Below, piece by piece: positions 23,004 through 36,248 of a stretch of DNA of 64,000 nucleotides. The stretch is from Diprion similis (lineage: Eukaryota > Arthropoda > Insecta > Hymenoptera > Diprionidae), in NCBI RefSeq assembly GCF_021155765.1, contig NC_060111.1, forward strand, positions 1,831,001 to 1,895,000, read 5' to 3'. A program made the translations under genes and the position numbers. A model generated the notes under the pieces. It was given only the letters and a program-made list of their open reading frames with translations, searched no databases and was not told the origin of the DNA. Positions within the stretch are counted from its first letter, which is position 1. Every line of letters starts with the position of its first letter.

Positions 23004-24548
23004 TGGGGGCATTAACCGGGCGCGATGCGTGGAAGAGTCTATGCACGTTATACACGTTAAAGGTATGCGTGTTTAAAGCTAGAAGGAGAGGGGAAGAAAG
23101 AGGATTGGGGAGGGGGCAGGGGGGGGGGGGGGGAATCCATGACAGAATTCGCGCGTTATTATTTTCTTCATCTCGAGCGTGTGTGTTTGTGGAGGGATTT
23201 AAACGATTTGACTATTTATTTAAGTACGTTTTGTTTTCGAAGATGATAATTATGCAAATGTGTCTCTAATTATTATCATATTTCAATGATGAATTTTTTT
23301 TTCCCCGCTATATATGTATGTATAACGATTCTCAGTTGACAAGAAGATAATGAAAAGATTACTTTTACCCAGCGAACTCTTGTCACGTATAGAATTTTAT
23401 TAAAATTTAACTTAATGCAGGTTTAATTAACTACACGCAAGTTTCGCGAATATGCATAATAACTCCGTGGGTATAACAAAGTTTATATAAATATTCCACA
23501 TTGCATACTGTACGATCCCCTCCTCATTTCTATTCTCATCGGAAATGCATTCGCATTCTTATTCTTCTTATTCTTATTCTTCTTTGACGGCAAAGAGGAT
23601 CGCAAGTTTGATCCAACCCTTACGTATGTATAAACAGCGCGTATAGGTATAGATATTTAATCGAGACGTGCGCTGCTGCACCTACCGCAATAATAAACCC
23701 AAGTGGTGCGACGCGACCCGATTCCTAAACCAAAGTAGATATACCCGCTATTCTATCCGTCCGCGGTGAGTATAGGTCGACGACCTATTACACCTCTGGC
23801 TTTAATGACGTGGTTATATATATATACATATATATATACACACCTACATCAACCTATGCAACTCCCGGTGGAAACGAAAATAGCATCCTATATACATATT
23901 ACATATGTATATATACACATTGCAGCATGAGAGCGATCTAGTAGGAATCGAGTAGGTATATATATATATATATACATATGTATGCATGTTATACGTATAA
24001 GTATGCGTAACGAAATTAGTTGAGGACCACGAAGCGTCGTCGACGATGCGGATGATCGTCGAAATTACGACGGTTGTTGTTACGACATGACATAGTGTGT
24101 AACATGAAAACCGTAACGCCGCGCCGGGAGTAGGTATGACGTAATCCCAGTTTCGTACCCCGGACCGGCACTCTATAATACGAGCTGGTTCGTTGAACCG
24201 GGGGTTAACGCACCCCTCCGTCCTGTTTTTCCTCTCACTTGCCTAAGCCGCCCTCCTCTTCACCGTCATTTCTTCTCGCGAAAAACGCGGGGTAGGTATA
24301 ATCGAGGTACCAATCTGCGCGTGCTCGGGAAAATCAAGAATATAGATCACGAGATACCCATTCAAGACACATGTTATACGCGTGTGTAAAGATTTAAAGA
24401 TAATAGCTTTCAATATCAACAATGGCTGAAATTTATGAGGAAAATCTTGTCGCGTATTCTTAGCGAAAAATAGAGAAAAAGAAACGAAACAAAATTTAAT
24501 AATAATAATAAAAAAAAGAAAGGGATGAAAAAGAAAACCACGCGAGAG

Positions 24549-24556
24549 TGACGTCA
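24549..24556. promoter_or_regulatory. CRE palindrome TGACGTCA (second copy)
   Basis: Perfect TGACGTCA in intron 2. Partial copies (TGACGTAA, TGACGTAG) lie near 24135 and 24741. Motif evidence only. Confidence 0.25.
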
Positions 24557-25800
24557 AGCGAGTATCGACGGTGAAACGTATATTATAGGTATGTGACGTT
24601 GTGGAAAGAGTGTAATGGAATTTCAGAAAAGGTAAGCCAAGGCGACGACGCAACGCAACGCGATGTTTTTCCCAAGCTGCAGGCGGTTGCCCTCTTATCC
24701 CCCTTTAAATCGCTTCTCTTCGCCACGTTGAAAGCAGGTGACGTAGTTGTATCATCTGCGGTGTTACAGCGTCTGTCCCCGTGCCTGTATCTGCATGGCT
24801 ATATACCTATACCTATAGTCGGTTGTAGAATCTACCTGTTCGCCGAGTGGTGAGTTGAGTATACGTATGTATGTATGTATACAGATATACACGCGCTCGT
24901 ATCCTAGCTTGCTCGACCACCTTTTTTTCTCTTCTATTTTTCCTCTCTTTGGACAGCCAGTTGTTACTGACCTAGTCCACGTCGGCGTCCTTACGCAGTC
25001 ACGATTCTCGCCTTTAACGTCCATACACACTGCATATCACACAAATACTTTATTGTGTGACAGCTTCGCTGCGAGTAATTTTTTCCAGTATATTTAACAT
25101 ACTTATATTACACCTATATATAGGTAAATGCAATTAAACCGTCGCAATATGAAAACGGAACGTGAAAAACTATAAAAATTGCGTAGAAAAAAAAAAAAAA
25201 ACCCGCACCGTTAAAGTAGCGAAAGTTAACGTGTTACCGAAACGTTTCTGCATTGATTATTTAATCATTCTCATTCATTGCTTCGTTCGTTAATTTGAAT
25301 TTTTTTCACACGGCGTTAAATTTGTTTCAACAGCGTTGTACGCAAACTAAATAAAAAAAGAAAAAAAAAAAACTACTAGATCATGTGTACAGTTCTTCGT
25401 CGTTTTTTTTTTCTCTCTGGTCTTCCTCTCTTTTTTATAACCTCATGTAGGCTGACAAACGTTGACGTGAAAGTGAAAGAAAATATTGAATAACCTTTTT
25501 TTTTTTTCTAAACCATTAGGTACAGCCCTTATAGACTATATTAGTCCCATATTAGATAACCGGAAAACGCATGGTTATTACCAGGAAACACCGTCCTAAT
25601 AGCGAAGGAAGGATCGGATCGGCACGATCCGACCACTCCGACGGTTCAGCGCGGAATGCCAGTCTCTGGGCATAGCATGGCGGAACACCGATGTGTACGA
25701 GACTGCCACCTGGCAAACCAGCAGCCACTATAAATTAACACACCTCTACCTCTGCTTTGGTAGCATATCTATGTACGTACACCGCCGGTATCCACACCTA

Positions 25801-25827
25801 ACCTACCTACCTACCTACCTACCTACC
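25801..25827. repeat. (CTAC)n tetramer microsatellite
   Basis: Six units, reverse-complementary to the TAGG repeat 4.2 kb away in the same intron. Confidence 0.9.
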
Positions 25828-25940
25828 CAAAGACGGACGGAGAGGTGGGAAAATAGGGTGGAGGTGGCGGTGAAGTGGGAGGAGGAGGTGGAGAGGGGGG
25901 AAGAGGAGGAGGAGGAGGAGAAGGAGGAGGAGAAGTGGCG

Positions 25941-25977
25941 ATGGAGGTGGAGGTGGAGGTGGAGGTGGAGGTGGGGG
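25941..25977. repeat. (GGAGGT)n hexamer microsatellite
   Basis: Six units at the end of a longer G/A-rich stretch. Confidence 0.9.
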
Positions 25978-27243
25978 AATTGCCACTTCCTAAAGCGATT
26001 CGGCGGACAGTGGCCCTGCCTCACACCGAGGATTGCGGGGCCGTTGACACTTTGGCCTTCAACTCTTTATACGTACGTGCGTGCATACGCACGCACACAC
26101 ACACACAAGAGCGTTGTAACATTTGCAAAATTATCATTGATATAGACATGTGGTTTTTACACGGATACGCAGAGCACACACACACACACACACACACATG
26201 TACACAGAAGCGTAGGTGAGAATAGATAGATATAGATATATATACATATTTCGGCCTGGTGTTTGTCGATTCGAAATTTGTTCAAGTGGCACTGATCGTT
26301 ACGCAAGGAGATAATAATATTTAAACATTCTCACAAGCAATTCCATCGGGGCGACCAGGCTAGGCGTCCTTTAACATCTAAATTACATGCCTGGTGGTGT
26401 TGAAAAAAAGTAGCAGATATCGCGTGTGACGATGATGATAATAATAATAATAATAATAATAAGAATAATATGATAATTAATATTTTATTCAAGAAAACTG
26501 TTCTCAGCGATCATCATTCGCGATATACTATTGTCATTATTTGCCTTGAATTTTACACGTCATATTTTATTATATATATATGTATGTACGCGGCGTAACT
26601 TGAGCGCAAAAAAAATTATTATGGGAATGAATTTTGAATAACGAGGTGAGAGAAAGAAATGAGATGGAAAAAATTTTTTGGAAAGGAAAATTCTCTTTCA
26701 CTCGCAGCCGCGTTTCCTACGCATCCGGCGTCCTCGCGTTCCATCGTTTCCGGTCAATTCTAAGCACGCGTCGTCACTGCTCGACGAGTCTGCCCAGAGA
26801 ATCAGGATATAATATAACCTCGACCTCTCTCGGTCTACCGCATGTAAAGAGATCACGTTCATCTCTGGTTGAAAAGAAAGAGAGATTTGGAGATTTCTCC
26901 GTCCAGGATTCGGTCCAAACATTCTAGTATAATAAGGATGTGCTTCGAGTCCTGCACCAACACCGCGAGGCGTGGTTCTTCGTTCGTATACCTGACGATA
27001 TTCGACCCTGAAAGTTATACCTGGGCGACGAAGAATTTGCTTCCTACCGGATCGCGAGAAAATCATACGTAGCAAAAATGCGCGAATATTTCTACATAAT
27101 ACGTTACAGGCGTAACGTTTATAAACCCAGAATATAACAATACAGCTCGATAGAAGAGTAAGCAAGAAAAAGAATGCGAATAATAACCGAGAAACGGGAC
27201 GACGAGAGTCTCGTATTACACATTGTGTTGCGAAATAGACTCT

Positions 27244-27246
<3 letters not shown>

Positions 27247-27281
<35 letters not shown>
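27247..27281. repeat. (TA)n tract
   Basis: One of many long TA tracts in the window; others include 32971-33004 and 33515-33546. Confidence 0.95.
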
Positions 27282-27285
<4 letters not shown>

Positions 27286-28132
27286 ATACATAGTACGCGG
27301 CGAATATTCTCTTATATAAGATTCGTGTTGGCAAAAACGTGACCGAATGGAAAATGCTGATTGTCAGTTGTCTGGTCAGCTAGCTCGATGGTTGCAGCGC
27401 GTTATGACATTCGTAGGTAGACTTGATGGTGGTTTGTATGGAAAAAATCTCGCATTTCCGTCAACGTTTCTCGATTAAGATTCTCCGTATTCACCTATTA
27501 TCCATAAGTAGAAGTAGGAGTTGGTGGAAGATCTCCTACACGAGACGATCACACCGGTGTATCATCATTATTTTGGAACATTTTATGACTCCTCCCGCCT
27601 ATATGCCCACATAATATGTATTATATCCGGCAGCCTCGGCTGTCCGACGATATGCTCGCGCGCAAACAAGCTTCTCCGCAAACGCTGTCCCCGCTGGTTA
27701 AAGCAACTCCAAGGCTTATTGCGCGGGTCTCCTGCGCACGGCGAACCCGCTTCCGCGTGACCAAGGCCAATTCGCGATCCGCGGCTCGCCGGTCACTAAC
27801 ATTTCGCCCAACCTTGAACGGTTTCGTTACACCTCGCACACAACCGCACAACCAAGACCATTCGCACACTACAATCGTATGACCATTCGCGAAATCGTTA
27901 ATCGACCTGCTTCCGAGTCTTCCTGGCCTCCTCATCGTCGTCGTCGTCATTTTTGTGGGAATGGCAGAAGAAGAAGAATAAGAAAAAAGGAAACCAGAAA
28001 CAAGAATTCCCAGTAATCGTTGGCTGCGATATGTAATGTCACCAGAGTATATTGATCTCTGCCATTTCGAGCTTGTCTATTTTTCATTCTTTCTTTTTTC
28101 TTCTTCTTCTTTTTCTTCCTTATTTCAATTTA

Positions 28133-28808
<676 letters not shown>

Positions 28809-29073
28809 CTATATTGAGCTCGGGTTCAGGTCTCGCCGAGGAGACGGTAGAGTCCATCGTCGGCATGTGGGACGAGACGTGGTGATAGCCGGATCGCTGA
28901 TTGACGGCACCCGAAACGGGGGTGACATGAGCTGTTAGCCGGGATGATGCCGCGGGGCCTGAAACCGCGTGGGTCTGAACATTCGCGGAAAGACTGGACA
29001 TCGGTGACTGAGGTGGAGCCGGTGGAGCGACTGCGATGTTACCCTGGACACTGCTGTCCGGGGACAGTATCAT
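28809..29073 (-). CDS. E75: E75A-type first coding exon (N-terminal A/B region)
   Basis: The exon encodes residues 1-88 plus the first base of codon 89. It starts MILSPDSS, resembling the short N-terminus of E75A in other insects, and ends PEPELNI, which joins FDGTTVLC of the next exon as the familiar ELNIEFDG stretch. The ATG at 29073-29071 has A at -3, and an in-frame TAA lies 9 nt upstream, so the start is well fixed. The region is Ser/Pro/Ala-rich and probably disordered; it would carry any isoform-specific activation function. The donor at 28808 reads GTAGGG, weaker than the other donors of the gene, and the intron that follows is short (563 bp). Splice phase is 1 (G then AA). The A isoform assignment rests on this C-terminal wording; expression data are not available here. 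Confidence 0.88.
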
Positions 29074-29165
29074 CTTGGCTTATATCGCGAGTTCGAGACG
29101 GTGTAGCACTGTTGTTGTTCTTGTTGTTGTTGTTGTTTTTAAACACAAACTCTGTTTTATATACG

Positions 29166-29196
<31 letters not shown>

Positions 29197-30207
29197 GTAT
29201 ATTTATTTATACATACAGATATTATTGTATAATTTTAATCGACGTTGGGTTATGCCAATAATACGGCCAACAACGCGTTGCAGGTGGTTTTCAACAAGTG
29301 GCCAACTGCAGCTGCTGCCATGCCTGATTATTATTTGCCTGTGCACGGCTTACGATGACAATAACGACGATGATTAGTTTTTAGCTAATTTCTTTTTTTT
29401 CTTTCTTTCTTTGTTTTCTTTTATAATAATCAATAGGGAAACACTGTAAATAAAGAAACGCACTTTGAGTAAACAAAAAAAACCAAAGTATCAACACTGT
29501 TCACAATTTAATTCTTATCCTTTCCCTTCTCCCGTTGCCTCTCAGTTTTCAAACGTATACTACAGAACCGACATCAACACGTTAAGTACCAAACAACAAA
29601 TAATCACCACGATTTCCCGTCTTTGAAACTGATCACAAAACAACAAGGTCTCGTCAGGTGTTCGATAACCCATTCGAGAGTATAGATATGTATGTATACA
29701 TATATCTATATCAATATATCTATATGACGACGATGATAAACATACAGATAGATCGGTGTTTATTATCATCTAAACGTATAAGTCACTGAGCGCAAAACGA
29801 CGTTGATAATGTAAAAACGCGTGAACGCGAACGATTTCCAGAACCCGACTTGACGGATAGAGAGTGAAAGTAAGTGCGAGCTGGAGGGCGGTTCGACTTC
29901 GTCTGAAGCGAGTTTGGTTCGGACGACTGTTGGTTACCTGGCCAGCCGCCGTCGGGGCCCGCAGCCCTTACCAGAGACCGAACGGCTTTGAAGGTGGTGG
30001 GGAGGGTGTGCGACTGTCTGCCTGCCAGCCGGTTGCCCGTCTCCGCAAACGAGCAACGAACGTAGGCAGCGGCTGTTGGATCGAGTAGCGAGGGAGCGAG
30101 AGAGAGAGAGAGAAAAGGAAGGAAAGACGACGACCGAAACGCACACATTCAGGGGCAGGAGGGAGGGAGGACACCGGTCGGGTTCACGGTGGTATTTTCA
30201 ATGTTGG

Positions 30208-30220
30208 AGGTCACTGACAA
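30208..30220 (+). promoter_or_regulatory. Imperfect EcRE-like inverted repeat in the E75A upstream block
   Basis: AGGTCA-C-TGACAA has one perfect half-site and a second half-site with its last two bases off consensus. It lies about 1.1 kb upstream of the A-type ATG and overlaps a minus-strand TCAGT. A site of this quality can arise by chance. Confidence 0.3.
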
Positions 30221-30409
30221 CCGAGCGCGGCTGGCTCGCGAGGCCCGGCACAATGCCGATCGCTCGGGGACCAATCGCGAGGCCCGAGCCTCGCCGAGCG
30301 TAGCTCCGATTGGCCGGGGATCGTCCCCCACCCGAACGGTGGCTCCTTCCTCCGCGACCGTAGGAAGTTCATCGGCCGAAACCTTGACTGAATTACCCCG
30401 CAGCATCGG

Positions 30410-30418
30410 CCAAGGCCA
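30410..30418 (+). promoter_or_regulatory. FTZ-F1-like site in the E75A upstream block
   Basis: CCAAGGCCA matches YCAAGGYCR. In Drosophila, beta-FTZ-F1 gives competence for late re-induction of E75A, so the position about 1.3 kb above the A-type ATG is suggestive. The motif is frequent by chance. Confidence 0.25.
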
Positions 30419-30419
30419 T

Positions 30420-30449
30420 CTCCTCCTCCTCCTCCTCCTCCTCCTCCTC
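30420..30449. repeat. (CTC)n trinucleotide run
   Basis: Ten units in the GC-rich block upstream of E75A; GAG on the transcript strand. Confidence 0.9.
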
Positions 30450-31200
30450 TCTCGTTCCCCTCCCGCGCTCTCGCTCTTTTTTCTCGCTCTCTCGCTCCCT
30501 CTCTCGCGCTAACGCGTGCCTTTGCCGAACACCGGGGGCCCCCGCCTCCCTCTCGCTCTCGCTGCTCGCTCTCCCACTCCGTCGATCTCTTGTGACGAAC
30601 TTCACCGCCTTCCTCCACCCGCCCCTCACCCTACCTTCCGAATAATAAAGCTTCTCTAACGCAACTCGCTTGCTAGGCTCAATCAACACCCGTAGAGCAA
30701 ACTCTGCAGTGCACGCCTGATGATACCTTCTACCGCAGACTCCCCCGCAGCTTAAAATTCTTCTTCTCAGTCTAATGTTGCTGATGGCTCTTCGGAAAAT
30801 CTACCGGAGCGGCGTGTCACCTCCCCCCTACCTCGCCGAAGGATACTTTTTCTTTTTCCATTTCACTCTCTCTCTCTTTTCATCTTTCTCTCTTCAGCCC
30901 CGTGTGGTCCCTTTCACTCGGGGCCCAACCGCGGCCGAAAGGCCCACGCACGATTCTGGTGGCGCCTGGCCCCTCTTTTCTCCCCCCTGTGATTTTAATC
31001 GTCGAGAATCAGTTTCGCGAACAGCTATATATATGTATGTATACCTATATGATGTAACGATATTACCAATTGGAAACGGGTGCTCGAAACCGGAGCACAG
31101 ATTCATCGTCACTTTTATATACCTTTTAACATATAATTATAATTCCTGTTCGATGATACTTTTGTTCGCAAATTGTAAGAGGAATCGTGTGTGATTGATT

Positions 31201-32970
31201 TTACCGAATATGGTCCCCAATTAGGCGTGCTGAACAATTTTCTTCTTCTAGTATAGATCGGATGTTTATTATCGATCAAGGAAGGGAATGAAGTGATAGA
31301 AAAGATCGTTGAAATACCGCAGACTTAATATCACGCTGTACCTCGTCTGATCCTTTTATCTGAAATTCCGTCACGTAACGATCGATCAATCGATCGCTCC
31401 ATCGATCAATGTGCGGAACCATACCATATTTCCTCCGTCTGCAAGAAGGCGACGCCGAGTCGACACAGAGAATAATAAAGACTAGACGCATAGTTACAAC
31501 GTCGACAGGTAGGTACAATAATCGACCCCTGCTCCTGACTATTCATCGTGATCGGTTTTACCAGCGAGGAGATGAAAAGAGTATCAAGGAGTCGTGCAGG
31601 CGAGAGCCGGACGATGAGAGGAAGAGAGAGAGAGAGACGGAAGGAGAAGAAACGAGGAGACGAGGCTGGAGCCTGACGTATATTTGCACAAGAAACTGCT
31701 GCCGACACTCGCCATCAAGGCATCAACTGAGATCAAGGTCGTTTGCAACTCCCGCCACAGATCACGCTGGACTCGCATTCGATATAGAAAATTTTTTAGC
31801 GGTACAGAATTATTTTAACTATTATTATAACAATTGTTATTAAAGTGAGCGAGAAATATTGTCAAGAGACAAAGAGGATCGGGAAAAGATGCTGGCTTGT
31901 ATAAAATGTATAATAAAAGATACAAAACGAAAAAAAAGCAGACGCCTGCACCCTTTCAGCAAACACGCGGATCGAGGGCCGGAAGTTGGGCCAGCTATAA
32001 GGGTCGCGAAATGATTTTCACATCCGAGATTTTCAGGTTTTCGGTTTTCCCCTCCGAAAAGGTGAAGTAAAAAAATAAAATAAAGCAGGTACCCTTAGAA
32101 CCCTTGCGGAGTGCACTTTTGAAGATTTTTTTTGGAAACACGATATTGTGCCCATTGCACCGGGCCTTTGTGCCGTTGGCCTCGCCGTATCATCACAGGG
32201 TATAGGAATCACGTGCCCCTTGTAAATGGAATCGGTGGGCCGAGCCTAGGAGCGTCGTACAAACAGAGTCCCAAACCCTTCCATCAACCCTTTCCGGTCC
32301 GCGCGCTTCTAGCTGTCCGGTTGTCAATAAAATGGTAAAGGAAGTAAGCAGGAAAGCGCGATCTCACAGCTGCGCCAGCCAGTCCATAAATACATAAAGA
32401 CATAAACCAGGCCGCGAGTTGAGAAAAACTTTCACCAGCACCATGGGTATATTGTAGGTATTAGGTTATACGGATGGGTCCGCTCCTCGTTTCGAAGTCA
32501 ACGGGCCCCATTATCGGCTACGTAATTTATACACACGTTTCCACGATTTTACGACGCTCGTCGTTTGTTTACTTTTCCGGACGCTAGATGGCCAGGCTTA
32601 AGTTTTCGGCCTCGTTGACCCTGACGGCCACACACAGTACGCAGCCAATATCCTCCCGACTCGGTATCGTCCTCCTAATTCGTATAACCTTCCTCCCACC
32701 TTCGTTCGGAAAGGTTAACAGTTTCCTTGAGATCGGGCAAAGACCTGCACGAGGTCGCATTTATATGTAACAGATACGCGAGCGGCCCTCATTTGTGTGT
32801 ACATAACCTATACGTATGACGTATACATATATACATACACTATATTATTATGTATTTAAATCGTAGCTGCTGACGAATTTCAGTCTAGAAATATACGCGT
32901 GCCAGGGACGTGCGCCGCTGTTTTTCACCATCTTTTTATGCCGTAAACTTGTACACGTGCGGAATTTTCC

Positions 32971-33006
<36 letters not shown>

Positions 33007-33512
33007 TATATCGAGTCAAGAGTCTGTTTGTTATTGAAATCAAAGTAGTTACAACAACCGAAACTGGTATTGAAATTAACGTTTAACATAAAAAAAAAAA
33101 AAACCGCATGCCAGTTCCGGGGTTACACTCGCAAGACGAATAACCAAAAAATAATAGATGAAATAATCGCGAGCTTCTTTCAACCAGGAAGAAAAATTCT
33201 GTCATTATACAAGGATTGCTATATAATAACGACTGTACGAAATCTCCAAAAATACGTGCAGACGCTGTTTTCCACGAATGCAATGACGACCGTTAATCTT
33301 ACCACCACTCACCACCGGTACTCGCTACGAAATGACACACATGGGCCGATAATTCAAATAACGTAACAGATCATTGACCAAGTCTTGTAACAACGCACAA
33401 CAACAAGTTTCGATGAATCCTCAAGTGTTACTCACAAGTGTCCGTGTAAATGACCACAGAGTTACCTGCATGCATATATACTCATACCGGTTACATATAT
33501 CAACTATGTTAC

Positions 33513-33549
<37 letters not shown>

Positions 33550-35729
33550 ACCTCCGCATGATGCATATGTGCGTATACATTTCACTCACACACCTTCGAA
33601 AGTATAATGATTCTACTCCGCGAGCTTGCCCGGCGAGCGAGTTCGACAAACCTGGTGAATTGGAGTGGAATAATGAAGCCAAACTCCGTTTCGGCCCCTA
33701 TTATGCTACACGTATGTATATACATATATAGAAATTGTTACTACATACACACATATACACACAGCAACGAGTATGTACTTATATGTACCATCATCGTCTC
33801 TTTGGAGGACGATAAACCCGCTCTGAAATAGCAGCAGCCGACTTGGTAATCCACTTGCCTATTTATTCATTATCATTCTCTCCTCTTCTTCCTCCTCCTC
33901 TTCCCCAGAGCTAATAGCTCATTTATTTATTCCTATACGTATGTAGGTGTATTAGTTTAAAAAAAAAAAAAATTCCCACGCTACGTTTGACAGCCGTCCG
34001 TCTTTGACGAGATTTGTGCAGGAATTAGGATCCAACGATCGATAACATATATATATATATCTTTGTGCAAAGGTGCTTCATCTTATATAGGTATATTGGA
34101 TTAAATTTAACGAACGGTGTTAATTTTTACCACAAATATACATACATATATATATATATATATGTATACCTACTTGCCAGGGAACAACTTCAAACCAAAT
34201 TCCTGCAAGGCTATTCAACCGTTTCTTCATCTCTTTGTATATACACACACAGGTATACTGTATGTATATGTGTGTGTATGTGTGTAACACACCGAACGAT
34301 TTCAACGAATTTTTCAGCCTTCTGAATCTCCGGGAAAGATCTGCTCTGACTATGGATGTATAATATGTATAACCGCGGACCCGATTCTATTGAAATTCCG
34401 TGCGTCAACGGTGAACGAACTCCGTGCGACGTACATGCGTCAGGTAATACATGTTATGGTATATTGCATACAACATACCTATATAAATGAGAACATGAGT
34501 GTATGTGATAAGCAGGACCTTAAGAATTAGAATCACAGTAGTGTGATTCCAAGAACATTGATTAGGACATGATCGAAGAGATTTTCGCGAAATTTTATCG
34601 ATTTTTTCAATTCATTTTTTGTTGCCTCTTCTTTTTCCAAGCCGTGAAACATGATACAAACAAAAAGGAATGAATTCATTCGCTCCGCTATTTTAGAATG
34701 ATAATCGCTTCGTCATCACGGATATAACTGTAATCCCATTTACGCTTCTGTCATGTATATTACCTATATTACATGTATACTATAGTTATCTCTACATACA
34801 ATAACATACATGCGATGGAACGGAAAAAAGTGAATTTGAATTTGAATTTGAATATCATTATACCGGGCGAGAATTTATATTTAAGGCAATCAATTTACGG
34901 CCAATTCGCAATTTTGGTATAGGTACGTGAGACGATTTTTAGTATTTAATACATGTATATATATCGGTTAATTATTTATATACACACACACACACATATA
35001 TATATATATACACACCTCGAGACACGCGGTAGGTAAATATATAAATTCATTCAAATTAATGCAAAACTTTGTTATACAGCCTCATATCTTCTAGTATACA
35101 CACGGTTTTGAAATCACATCAGTAGCCGGTACGAGTTCATTGAACTTATTAAAAAAATTACATATCCTATATATTATACGCATAATACATAGGTATAGGT
35201 ATAATATGTCTACAGTAGGTACAGCATATAAATCACTGTGCGATAAAAGTAAGTTTTTACCCCCTTTCCTATTTGACATAATAATTTACACTCCATAACC
35301 TACATATATGAGATACTTTACTAAGTATAAAATCGTATAACGCGCGAACATTTCACACAAATTTCTATTCAATAGATATATAATTCAAGAATAATTAATA
35401 TTATATGAAAAAGTGTTGTATAAAAAAAAAAAAAAAAAAAAAAACTACAAAAACGTATCAATAATTGTACCAATTTCGATCTCCAGCGAAAGTTTGCGTT
35501 AACGAGAACAAGTGTTCAATGGACGCGATGTTAAAACGATTAAAAACTTTCAATCCCATGCATATATATATATATATTGTGATATTTGATATTTCCTCGC
35601 ATCGCGTAATAACTTTATATACCTATATATACACCTACATCACACCTGAAACGAAGGAAGAATCGAGGGAGCGGTACGCGTTTGGCGTTTGCGGAAGAAC
35701 GGGAAGGAGGGGGAGGGGAGAGGGAGAGG

Positions 35730-35761
<32 letters not shown>

Positions 35762-35878
35762 CGGCGAGTAAATCCTCGCGAGTCCTTGGCACTGGTCGAC
35801 CGGTCGGCGACCCGCGAACGCGACAGCCGTGGACTGCGCCATCGGTTGGCGGCTTCCTGGTGCCAATTGGCGACTAGG
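31201..35878. other. Upstream spacer, no gene recognised
   Basis: AT-rich spacer with TA tracts (for example 32971-33004 and 33515-33546), CA/TA mixes and a poly-A run near 35421. No open frame has recognisable protein features. It may be E75 upstream regulatory sequence or an intron leading to a more distant first exon. Confidence 0.6.
31733..31741 (+). promoter_or_regulatory. FTZ-F1-like site upstream of E75A
   Basis: TCAAGGTCG matches YCAAGGYCR, about 2.7 kb above the A-type ATG. Motif evidence only. Confidence 0.2.
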
Positions 35879-36212
35879 TAACCGGAGTATCGGCCTCTCG
35901 TTTTTATTTATTTGAAAAAGAAAAAAAAAACTGTTTTATTTTTTTTTTTTTAATTTTAATTCAAAAACGAGCGGCTAAATCATCTCATCTAATGCATTTT
36001 CTCAATCATATATATATATATATATATATTGATATATATATGATTGAGAAAATGCATTAGATGAGATGATTTCATATATATATATATGATTGAGAAAATG
36101 CATTAGATGAGATGATTTAGCCGCTCGTTTTTTAATTAAAATTAAAAAAAAAAAAAACAGTTTTTTTTTTCTTTTTCAAATAAATAAAAACGAGAGGCCG
36201 ATACTCCGGTTA
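35879..36212. mobile_element. 334-bp near-perfect inverted repeat, MITE or foldback element
   Basis: The left arm (35879-about 36030) and right arm (about 36075-36212) are reverse complements along almost their full length. The ends read TA-ACCGGAGTATCGGCC and its mirror, so the outermost dinucleotide on both sides is TA, as expected for a Tc1/mariner-type target duplication. The arms include an A/T-run segment and a unique segment (GATTGAGAAAATGCATTAG), and the centre is a TA tract. A 46-47 bp portion near the centre of the right half is duplicated (36041-36072 and 36087-36120). It encodes nothing, so it would be non-autonomous. A long hairpin RNA source or an assembly fold-back are alternatives. 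Confidence 0.6.
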
Positions 36213-36217
36213 TATGT

Positions 36218-36248
<31 letters not shown>

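Larger units (their letters stand above)
29074..31200 (-). promoter_or_regulatory. Putative E75A promoter / 5' UTR zone
   Basis: Directly upstream of the A-type ATG lie a TTG/CAA trinucleotide run (29109-29140) and a TA tract. From 29.8 to 31.0 kb there is a GC- and CpG-rich block with long CT tracts, which read as GAGAG, the GAGA-factor motif, on the minus strand. No TATA box stands out in the GC-rich part. A near-match to an ecdysone response element (30208-30220) overlaps a minus-strand TCAGT initiator-like motif, and a CCAAGGCCA FTZ-F1-like site lies at 30410-30418. I infer the A-type transcription start lies here, without being able to place it. Confidence 0.4.

Noticed and set aside
25614..25632. 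Small perfect inverted repeat TCGGATCG-GCA-CGATCCGA
   Set aside because: Not followed by a T run and not in a terminator context; likely chance in a eukaryotic intron.
27621..27950. 109-codon minus-strand frame in a GC-rich part of intron 2
   Set aside because: No recognisable protein; GC richness alone explains the long frame. It could hide an untranslated alternative exon but nothing supports one.
30149..30406. 85-codon minus-strand frame upstream of E75A
   Set aside because: Lies in the GC-rich block where long frames arise easily; at most a uORF, and the real A-type ATG has its own upstream stop.
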